Assembly (NCBI GenBank): GCA_029052375.1
Contig: JAIDJD010000071.1
Location: 1 to 5,797 of the forward strand
Direction of reading: 5' to 3'
DNA from: Duncaniella sp.
GTDB lineage: Bacteria > Bacteroidota > Bacteroidia > Bacteroidales > Muribaculaceae
DNA length: 5,797 nucleotides
In this document: in pieces, positions 1 to 4,233 of the stretch
Layout: every line of letters starts with the position of its first letter
Numbering within the stretch: the first letter of the stretch is position 1
Position numbers and translations under genes: made by a program
Notes under the pieces: model-generated
Told to the model about the DNA's origin: nothing
Database searches by the model: none
Seen by the model: only the letters and a program-made list of their open reading frames with translations

Positions 1-316
1 TGAGTATCGGGCTGAACGAGTAGGTGACGCCTATGTTGAGTGTCCCGGCGAGCATCTTCTGCAGGTCATGCATACGGTCTGTGCAGGCCGTTGCGTCGCG
101 GACGGTCTGGAGGGCCAGCGGGAGCAGTTCGCTTCCGGCCTCGGTCAGATACATGGCATGGCTGTTGCGCTCGAAGAGCTTCACGTCGAGTTCGTCCTCA
201 AGCTGTCTTATCTGTTGCGAGAGTGTGCTCTGGGCTATGTTGAGCGCTCGCGAAGCCTCGGAGAAGTTGAGGGTCTCCGCCGTCTTGACAAAGTATCTGA
301 GCTGTCGTAATTCCAT
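1..316 (-). CDS. LysR-type transcriptional regulator, N-terminal part (runs off the left edge)
   Basis: Translating the minus strand from the ATG at 316 gives an open frame of 105 residues to the window edge, beginning MELRQLRYFVKTAETLNFSE. This is the canonical LysR winged helix-turn-helix: the HTH lies at about residues 18-40 (SEASRALNIAQSTLSQQIRQ), followed by the wing (LFERNSHAMYLTEAG, about 53-67), the linker helix (about 68-88) and the first strand of the effector domain (GTLNIGVTYSFSPIL, about 90-105). Family members are about 300 residues, so roughly two thirds is missing. The start is fixed because LysR proteins normally begin within a few residues of this MELRQLRYF motif. It lies 30 nt downstream of, and co-directional with, the exporter genes, so it may be co-transcribed with them as well as read from its own promoter. 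It may regulate that exporter, but LysR regulators more often sit divergent to their targets. The family call is firm; the effector is unknown. Confidence 0.93.
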   Translation of the reverse strand, partial: MELRQLRYFVKTAETLNFSEASRALNIAQSTLSQQIRQLEDELDVKLFERNSHAMYLTEAGSELLPLALQTVRDATACTDRMHDLQKMLAGTLNIGVTYSFSPIL

Positions 317-329
317 ATCGGCAAAGGTA
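317..329 (-). promoter_or_regulatory. Bacteroidetes -7 motif (TAnnTTTG) of the LysR gene, almost abutting its ATG
   Basis: The minus strand reads TACCTTTG at 329-322, a perfect match to the Bacteroidetes TAnnTTTG element, and the LysR ATG begins only 5 nt later at 316. With the usual spacing the transcript would start at about 316-319, giving a leaderless or nearly leaderless mRNA. No good TTTG -33 box is visible at the expected distance. The nearest is TTG at 346-344 with a short spacer, overlapping the stop codon of the upstream exporter gene. The motif match is seen directly; its activity is inferred. Confidence 0.5.
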
Positions 330-346
330 CTGATTTTTTTCGGCAA

Positions 347-841
347 TCAGGCGCGTGTGGCCTGAAAAGAGAGCTTGTTGAGGACGAAGACGGGTATATT
401 GGCCCCGATTACCATCCCGGCGATGATGAAAGTGCAGGTGAACCCGTTGTAGGCAAGCAGGTAGAGGTAGTGGTTGAACACCGCCTCTCCGGTGTAGACC
501 AGGCAGGCTACAAGAGCCTCCACCGTGCGGTAGGCATAGATGCCCGGAATCATGGGGAGAAGGGCGGGAAAGAAGCAGACCTCGGCCGGACAGTGTATCT
601 TGCGGGCAAACACCACGCCCAGCAGCCCTATGACAAATGCCGCGGCAGTGCTTCCGGCGATGATGTGTATCCCGAGAAGGTGAGGGGAGATGAGGATATA
701 CCTCAGGGCGTGGCCGAGCGCCGCGAGAAGTCCACACCATAGATAGGCGCGTCTGGGAGTGTTGCTGATGCTTGAAAAGCCGATGGCGGCCACAGCGGCG
801 AGCAGGCCGTCCTTAAGTATTTCGAGTATTACAGGATACAT
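347..841 (-). CDS. Threonine/serine exporter family protein, small subunit (YjjB / ThrE_2 type)
   Basis: This is a 164-residue, strongly hydrophobic protein starting MYPVILEILKDGLLAAVAAI. It shows about five predicted membrane segments (about 6-23, 33-51, 55-78, 104-118, 134-156) and the family-typical proline-rich stretch FPALLPMIPGIYAYR at about 91-105. Its length fits the YjjB/ThrE_2 half of the split ThrE transporter. In ThrE itself the two halves are fused; in E. coli YjjP and YjjB are separate and have been linked to succinate export. The partner half is encoded immediately upstream. The chosen ATG at 841 lies 2 nt after the partner's stop. An in-frame ATG at 853 (MVLIMYPV) would instead overlap the partner by 10 nt. 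Either way the two are probably translationally coupled. The transported substrate cannot be read from the sequence; amino acids or dicarboxylates are the family precedents. Confidence 0.88.
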   Translation of the reverse strand: MYPVILEILKDGLLAAVAAIGFSSISNTPRRAYLWCGLLAALGHALRYILISPHLLGIHIIAGSTAAAFVIGLLGVVFARKIHCPAEVCFFPALLPMIPGIYAYRTVEALVACLVYTGEAVFNHYLYLLAYNGFTCTFIIAGMVIGANIPVFVLNKLSFQATRA

Positions 842-843
842 GA

Positions 844-1590
844 TCAAAACCATTTGAGACCGAGGATGCACAGGCCGGAGGCAAGCCCGGCCGAAAGACA
901 GCAGGTGAGAATCAGGGCGTCGAGGAAACGGCTCATGGCACATAGATAGTGACGCCCGATGATGTCGCTCACCGAGTTGATATAGGGGACGCCGGGGATA
1001 AGGTAGAGCACGCTTGTGCCCACGGCAATCTCAGGCGTGGCTCCGAGGCCGAAGATATAACCTGCGGCGCTGAATGTGGCGGAGAAGAATGCGGCGCAGA
1101 GACACGTGAGCCTGGCGTCTCTGCCGGCCGAGAGCATTATCTGTTTGAGCCTGAAGCCTAAGGCAGTGGCTATCATCACCAAGGCCATCGCCATAATGTC
1201 GCCGCCGAATATGGCACAGAAGGCGGCATTGGCGGCAGAGGTCAGCCCGAGCACTTCCCAGCGGTTGGTGGGAGGTGTGCCGGCTATCTCGGCAAACCTG
1301 CGCCTCATCTCTTCAAAGCTGATTTTGGAGTCGGCCAGATCCCAGCTGAGGCGGCTCAGGCGCGTGTTGATGTCAAAGTTGATGCCCGTGTGTGTCATCT
1401 TGCGCACAATCACCGTGCCGTCGCCCAGAATCACGTGGACGTGCCTCGGCATTATCTCTACCGTCGCGTCGATGCCGAGTGCCGCGGAGATGCGTGCGAC
1501 GTTCTTCTCAGTGCGGATGCAGGTTGCGCCGCAACCCCACAGGAGAGATGCATAGTCGGCGATGAAAGTGCCGTATTCCTCAGAAGTCAT
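844..1590 (-). CDS. Threonine/serine exporter family protein, large subunit (YjjP / ThrE type)
   Basis: This 248-residue protein has a soluble N-terminal domain (about 1-110), containing the family pattern LLWGCGATCIRTEKNVARIS at about 17-36. The C-terminal membrane domain (about 111-247) has roughly five hydrophobic segments. The hallmark LYLIPGVPYINSVSDIIGRH at about 195-214 matches the conserved PG-P-N-D stretch of ThrE/YjjP (DUF1212). It should form an inner-membrane exporter with the YjjB-like protein encoded 2 nt downstream. The start at 1590 is supported by the position of the family motif and by a strong AGGAGG 6 nt upstream, which is unusual for Bacteroidetes. The gene begins inside the last 11 nt of the small membrane-protein gene upstream, so coupling is expected. 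Family assignment is firm; the substrate (amino acid or dicarboxylate) is inferred only from characterised relatives. Confidence 0.92.
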   Translation of the reverse strand: MTSEEYGTFIADYASLLWGCGATCIRTEKNVARISAALGIDATVEIMPRHVHVILGDGTVIVRKMTHTGINFDINTRLSRLSWDLADSKISFEEMRRRFAEIAGTPPTNRWEVLGLTSAANAAFCAIFGGDIMAMALVMIATALGFRLKQIMLSAGRDARLTCLCAAFFSATFSAAGYIFGLGATPEIAVGTSVLYLIPGVPYINSVSDIIGRHYLCAMSRFLDALILTCCLSAGLASGLCILGLKWF

Positions 1591-1768
1591 CGTCGTCCTC
1601 CTCGTCTCCAGGCACGAAAAATATCTCGCGCTCTTTGCCTATCTCTATCAGGTGGCTGTGGCGGGCCTTGCGGTTAGGATGGGAGAAATACCATACCAGA
1701 CACCTTGTAATGAAAATGCAGAGGAGGATTCCCACTATCGCACACCAGCGTATCATCTGTTCGTTCAT
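1580..1768 (-). CDS. Small single-pass membrane protein with an acidic C-terminal tail
   Basis: This is a 62-residue protein starting MNEQMIRWCAIVGILLCIFI. It has one predicted transmembrane helix at about residues 5-25, then a basic stretch (HPNRKARHSH, about 32-41), then a tail ending PGDEEDDDDF. I recognise no family. Evidence that it is real: the ATG at 1768 sits about 22 nt downstream of a TAATTTTG promoter motif, the leader is A-rich (eight A at 1786-1779) as is usual for Bacteroidetes start sites, and its stop overlaps the ATG of the YjjP-like gene by 11 nt, so it heads the exporter operon. The frame is open upstream to 1867, but the promoter lies between, so the 62-residue form is preferred. 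The acidic codons also carry the AGGAGG ribosome-binding site of the next gene. It could be an accessory subunit of the exporter or merely a translational lead-in peptide. Confidence 0.68.
   Translation of the reverse strand: MNEQMIRWCAIVGILLCIFITRCLVWYFSHPNRKARHSHLIEIGKEREIFFVPGDEEDDDDF
1597..1602 (-). promoter_or_regulatory. AGGAGG Shine-Dalgarno of the YjjP-like gene, embedded in the acidic codons of the upstream gene
   Basis: The minus strand reads AGGAGG at 1602-1597, followed by ACGACG and the ATG at 1590, a 6-nt spacing. The same bases encode Glu-Glu-Asp within the DEEDDDDF tail of the small membrane protein. Bacteroidetes genes rarely use a strong Shine-Dalgarno, so this one may reflect coupling, or may simply be a by-product of GAG/GAC codons. 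Confidence 0.45.
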
Positions 1769-1797
1769 GATTGTTGCGTTTTTTTTGATTTCGGCCG

Positions 1798-1805
1798 CAA
1801 AATTA
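1798..1805 (-). promoter_or_regulatory. TAATTTTG -7 promoter motif for the small-membrane-protein/exporter operon
   Basis: The minus strand reads TAATTTTG at 1805-1798, a perfect TAnnTTTG match, placing transcription start near 1791-1794 and giving a leader of about 23 nt that is A-rich (A8 at 1786-1779). No TTTG is visible at the expected -33 position (about 1825-1829). That position is instead occupied by the CTGAA-TT-TTCAG dyad. A TTTG lies directly next to the motif (1809-1806), but is too close to act as its -33 box. Confidence 0.5.
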
Positions 1806-1937
1806 CAAACGCTCGTGCCTGAATTTTCAGAATGGCTGAGGAATGTTGCGATAGCGTCTATAGGCAAAAACGATTCCCGCAGTTGGGGCGTGCCCGGTTT
1901 GCTCGGTACATTAAGCCAGCAGTAATTATTTCAGGCT

Positions 1938-1973
1938 TTTGTTATGGATATTGGAGAGAACAGCGTAATTTTG
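1938..1973 (+). promoter_or_regulatory. Bacteroidetes promoter for the SMR-Nim-GNAT operon
   Basis: TAATTTTG at 1966-1973 matches TAnnTTTG perfectly, and a TTTG that could serve as the -33 box is at 1938-1941. The 24-nt spacer is a few bases longer than the usual 19-21. Transcription should start near 1977-1980, leaving a leader of about 10 nt containing A7 (1979-1985) directly before the ATG at 1988. The leader is too short for a guanidine riboswitch, the element that controls many Gdx genes elsewhere. Confidence 0.5.
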
Positions 1974-1987
1974 CACTCAAAAAAAGC

Positions 1988-2308
1988 ATGAGCTGGATAT
2001 ATCTGATAATCGCTGGTTTTATGGAGGTCGGGTTCACATTTTGTCTCGGCAAGACCAAGAGTGCCGTCGGTGCAGAGCAGTATTGGTGGTGGGGCGGATT
2101 TCTTGCCGCTCTGACCCTCAGTATGTATCTTATGGCCAAGGCCTCAAAGACATTGCCTATAGGCACAGTCTACCCTGTGTGGACGGGCATCGGTGCTGTC
2201 GGTGCTGTCATTGTCGGCATTCTGTTTTTCCATGAGCCGACCAATTTCTGGCGGCTTTTTTTCATCACCACGCTCATCATCTCTATAATAGGACTTAAAA
2301 TAATGTGA
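1988..2308 (+). CDS. sugE: Small multidrug resistance (SMR) family exporter, SugE/Gdx-like
   Basis: This 106-residue protein begins MSWIYLIIAGFMEVGFTFCL and has four predicted transmembrane helices (about 3-20, 32-51, 60-81, 86-104). It carries the SMR proton/substrate-coupling glutamate at Glu13 and the SugE/Gdx signature TLPIGTVYPVWTGIGAVGA at about 55-73, ending IIGLKIM as SugE proteins do. SugE/Gdx members work as antiparallel dimers exchanging guanidinium for protons across the inner membrane. Most known pocket residues are kept: Ser45, Tyr62 and Trp65 align with Ser42, Tyr59 and Trp62 of Gdx. The usual Trp16 is Phe16, and about three extra residues sit in the first loop, which has a YWWW run (32-35). 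The ATG at 1988 is chosen over an upstream in-frame ATG (1832) because SMR proteins start here and the promoter lies at 1966. It is the first gene of a three-gene operon. Family confidence is high, substrate confidence moderate. Confidence 0.92.
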   Translation: MSWIYLIIAGFMEVGFTFCLGKTKSAVGAEQYWWWGGFLAALTLSMYLMAKASKTLPIGTVYPVWTGIGAVGAVIVGILFFHEPTNFWRLFFITTLIISIIGLKIM

Positions 2309-2313
2309 CCGAT

Positions 2314-2811
2314 ATGGAACGTGAAATGAGACGCTTCAGACAACAGTTGCCTGTGGAGGACGCAACGGCAATCCTTAGGACAGCCACCAATGGAGTGCTT
2401 TCGCTTGCAGATGCAGACGGACAGCCATACGGGGTGCCCCTCAGCTTTGTGATGGACTCAGGCTGCAAACATATTTATTTCCACAGTGCGGCGTCAGGGC
2501 GCAAGATGGACTGTATAGGCTGTGAAACGCGTTGCTCGTTTTGCGTTGTGGCCCAAGACCGAGTTGTCCCCGAGGAGTTTACCACCTATTACCGCAGCGT
2601 GATGGTGCAGGGTAGGATTTCTGTCGCAAGGGACACGGATGAGATTCTCTATGGGTTGCGTCTGCTTGGCGCTAAATACTCGCCGGGAATCGACCCTGAG
2701 GCCGAGATAGCGAGATTTCTCGGCCATGTGGCAGTATTGAGGCTTGACATCGAGAGCATCACCGGCAAGGAAGCCAAAGAGCTGATGGCGGAAAGGAACA
2801 GGAAGGGATGA
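2314..2811 (+). CDS. Nim-family (5-nitroimidazole reductase-like) FMN-binding oxidoreductase, PNPOx-like fold
   Basis: From the ATG at 2314 this is a 165-residue protein beginning MEREMRRFRQQLPVEDATAI. It is collinear with NimA-type proteins: the REMRR-RQ-LPVE opening, GVLSLADADGQPYGVPLSF (about 27-45), IYFHSAASGRK (about 54-64), the CSFCVV--D-VVPEEFTTYYRS block (about 73-94) and a C-terminal ITGKEAKEL. The histidine of FHSA (His57) corresponds, by family knowledge, to the cofactor-proximal His of Nim proteins. Nim proteins are split-barrel flavin enzymes, and some reduce metronidazole-type drugs to harmless amines; many chromosomal homologues have no known substrate. An alternative GTG start at 2305 would overlap the SMR stop as GTGA; the ATG is preferred because Nim proteins start near this point. 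It sits between an exporter and an acetyltransferase in one operon. Confidence 0.9.
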   Translation: MEREMRRFRQQLPVEDATAILRTATNGVLSLADADGQPYGVPLSFVMDSGCKHIYFHSAASGRKMDCIGCETRCSFCVVAQDRVVPEEFTTYYRSVMVQGRISVARDTDEILYGLRLLGAKYSPGIDPEAEIARFLGHVAVLRLDIESITGKEAKELMAERNRKG

Positions 2812-3317
2812 TAGAGATAAGGGAGGGCCGTGAGACAGACCTCGGCGCTATAATGGACTGCTATGAAAAGGCCAGGCAATATATGAGACTTACAGGCAAT
2901 ATGACGCAGTGGGCCAACGGCTATCCGTCTAGCGAGACTGTGCTGAAGGATATCGCCGGCAGAAACAGCTATGTGGCGATTGATGAGGATGGAGAGCTTG
3001 TCATGGCCTTCGCCTTCATCAAGGGCGCAGACCCGACTTATGCCTTGATAGAGGATGGCGAGTGGCTGGATGCCGACAGCCTGTACGGGACTATACACCG
3101 CCTCGGTTCGACAGGAAAACACCGGGGGATGCTCTCGCTGTGCGTTAGGTTTTGCTGGGAGCAGACAGACAATCTCCGTCTCGACACCCACTCTGACAAT
3201 CAGACCATGCGTCGGGGAGCCGAAAAACTCGGTTTTGTACGTTGCGGCACTATTTACTGCGACGATGGCACGCCTCGGATTGCCTATCAGCGCATCTCGC
3301 GGCCACTCAAGGAGTGA
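2808..3317 (+). CDS. GNAT-family N-acetyltransferase
   Basis: This 169-residue protein starts MIEIREGRETDLGAIMDCYE, a typical GNAT first strand and helix. An acceptor-side stretch TGNMTQWANGYPS lies at about 29-41, the central strands are at about 53-72, and the acetyl-CoA region SLYGTIHRLGSTGKHRGMLS at about 91-110 is followed by helix and strand LRLDTHSDNQTMRRGAEKLG (about 123-142). It ends CGTIYCDDGTPRIAYQ. The pyrophosphate-binding loop has STGKHRG (101-107) instead of the textbook Q/R-x-x-G-x-G/A, a variant I associate with a Bacteroidetes GNAT subgroup. The ATG overlaps the Nim gene's stop as ATGA, a classic coupled junction, and a purine-rich AGGAAGGG precedes it. It transfers acetyl from acetyl-CoA to an unidentified, probably small, amine. 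Operon context suggests a detoxification or stress role, but this is inference. Confidence 0.9.
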   Translation: MIEIREGRETDLGAIMDCYEKARQYMRLTGNMTQWANGYPSSETVLKDIAGRNSYVAIDEDGELVMAFAFIKGADPTYALIEDGEWLDADSLYGTIHRLGSTGKHRGMLSLCVRFCWEQTDNLRLDTHSDNQTMRRGAEKLGFVRCGTIYCDDGTPRIAYQRISRPLKE

Positions 3318-3421
3318 TGGCTGAGGATACTTGACGGCCGAGACACAGGCACGGCCTTGCACAAGTGGGTGATATTTGCGATATTTGCGGTCTGTTTTAA
3401 AACCATATCAAAATAGCAAGA
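3318..3421 (+). promoter_or_regulatory. Intergenic region with a likely promoter for the HAD gene (tandem 9-mer, palindrome)
   Basis: This 104-bp gap follows the GNAT gene. GATATTTGC occurs twice in direct tandem at 3371-3379 and 3380-3388. Each copy contains GATATTTG, one base off the TAnnTTTG promoter motif. A CTTG at 3356-3359 lies 20 nt before the second copy, a normal -33 to -7 spacing. Transcription from these would give a leader of about 30-45 nt containing the perfect palindrome GTTTTAAAAC (3394-3403). A weak hairpin GGCCG/CGGCC (3336-3340 with 3352-3356) lies before it, without a T run, so it is not called as a terminator. Confidence 0.4.
3371..3388 (+). repeat. Tandem duplication of the 9-mer GATATTTGC
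   Basis: Two perfect, directly adjacent copies are seen, 33-51 nt upstream of the HAD gene's ATG. Because each copy looks like a near-consensus -7 element, a slippage event here could have created or doubled a promoter. Confidence 0.7.
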
Positions 3422-4213
3422 ATGACAAAGGCTCTATTCTTTGATATCGACGGCACGCTGGTCAGCTTCGATACACACCTTATACCGCAGTCTGCTGTAG
3501 ACGCTCTGACAGAGGCTAAGGCCGGAGGAACAGAGATTTATATCTCGACAGGGCGCCCTTATCCCATAATCAACAATATCGGCGCCATAAGCCATCTTGT
3601 CGACGGCTATATAACCACCAACGGCGCGTATTGCTTCATAGGCGAGAGAGAGGTGTCCTGCGGCGCAATCCCTGAAGAGGATGTGGCACGTGTCATAGAG
3701 TACTCTCGGACAATGGGCTTCCCCTGCATAGTGGTCGGCGAGAGGATGCTGACAATGTTCAACACTGCATCCGATCCTGAGGCGGTGGCCCATGTGGCAC
3801 GTATGCTTGATGTCCCCGGCATCGAGAAGGAATATCCTCTTGAGGCATTGTCGGGACAGAGGATATTGCAGCTGACGCCATTCATATCCGAGGCCCAGGA
3901 GCGCGAGATAATGGAGACCGTTGCCGGAGTGGAGTCGGGGAGGTGGTGCCCGGAATTTGCCGATTTCACGGCCAAGGGTATCAGCAAGGCCAAGGGACTG
4001 GCGGATATCGCTTCTTGTCGAGGCTTTGACATTAGCGAGACCATGGCGTTCGGCGACGGAGGCAACGACCTTTCCATCATACGGGCCGCAGGCATCGGTG
4101 TGGCTATGGGCAACGCCAATCCGGAACTAAAGGAGGTCGCGGACTATATAACCGCCTCGGTGGACGACGACGGCGTGAGCAAGGCCCTGCGTCATTTCGG
4201 GGTGATATCCTGA
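3422..4213 (+). CDS. Cof-type HAD-IIB family phosphatase
   Basis: This 263-residue protein starts MTKALFFDIDGTLVSFDTHL. All four HAD motifs are visible: DxD with the nucleophile Asp8 and acid/base Asp10, motif II Thr43 in STGRP (42-46), motif III lysine in GISKAKGL (Lys189), and motif IV GDGGNDLS (211-218) with the metal-binding Asp212 and Asp216. Residues about 85-180 between motifs II and III form the C2B cap, the Cof/YbjI/YidA arrangement, and the length is typical. Such cytosolic enzymes dephosphorylate sugar phosphates, nucleotides or flavin/pyridoxal phosphates and are broad in specificity, so the substrate is not predictable. The gene stands alone: 104 nt separate it from the GNAT gene, and the next gene is convergent with only 20 nt between. 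The ATG is preceded by an A-rich leader, as expected for Bacteroidetes. Confidence 0.93.
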   Translation: MTKALFFDIDGTLVSFDTHLIPQSAVDALTEAKAGGTEIYISTGRPYPIINNIGAISHLVDGYITTNGAYCFIGEREVSCGAIPEEDVARVIEYSRTMGFPCIVVGERMLTMFNTASDPEAVAHVARMLDVPGIEKEYPLEALSGQRILQLTPFISEAQEREIMETVAGVESGRWCPEFADFTAKGISKAKGLADIASCRGFDISETMAFGDGGNDLSIIRAAGIGVAMGNANPELKEVADYITASVDDDGVSKALRHFGVIS

Positions 4214-4233
4214 GCGGAGCGGGCGTGACGGGT

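Larger units (their letters stand above)
1769..1987. promoter_or_regulatory. Divergent intergenic region between the exporter operon and the SMR-Nim-GNAT operon
   Basis: This 219-bp gap carries two outward-facing copies of the octamer TAATTTTG, one near each end, so it is a divergent control region. A short dyad, CTGAA-TT-TTCAG, lies at 1819-1830, close to where the -33 region of the minus-strand promoter should be, and could be an operator. The central part (about 1831-1935) shows no gene, no structured RNA that I recognise and no obvious repeat. A plus-strand open frame crosses it from 1832 into the SMR gene, but it would require translating upstream of the promoter and lacks family similarity. 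Confidence 0.5.

Noticed and set aside
198..740. 180-residue minus-strand frame overlapping the YjjB-like gene and the LysR start
   Set aside because: It is rich in Arg, His and Pro with no domain, and conflicts with two recognisable genes in another frame of the same strand.
1076..1555. 159-residue plus-strand open frame inside the YjjP-like gene
   Set aside because: It is a shadow of the real minus-strand gene, whose ThrE/YjjP motifs are clear; no family similarity is seen in the shadow.
1832..1987. N-terminal extension of the SMR protein by 52 residues from an upstream ATG
   Set aside because: SMR proteins start directly at the first membrane helix, and the TAATTTTG promoter motif lies inside the would-be extension.
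1974..1987. Guanidine riboswitch in front of the SugE/Gdx-like gene
   Set aside because: The predicted leader is only about 10 nt, and no conserved riboswitch core was recognised in the upstream 219 bp.
3336..3356. GGCCG/CGGCC hairpin after the GNAT gene as an intrinsic terminator
   Set aside because: The stem is only 5 bp with an 11-nt loop and there is no T run following it on the plus strand.
2649..3362. 237-residue open frame on the minus strand opposite the Nim and GNAT genes
   Set aside because: It is antisense to two well-supported genes, has no recognisable domain, and reflects the moderately high GC and codon bias of the sense strand.
3607..4119. 170-residue minus-strand frame opposite the HAD gene
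   Set aside because: It lies within a gene carrying all four HAD motifs and shows no domain or start-site signal of its own.
4214..4233. Bidirectional terminator between the convergent HAD and BNR_4 genes
   Set aside because: The 20-nt gap shows no inverted repeat or T/A tract that would support termination.
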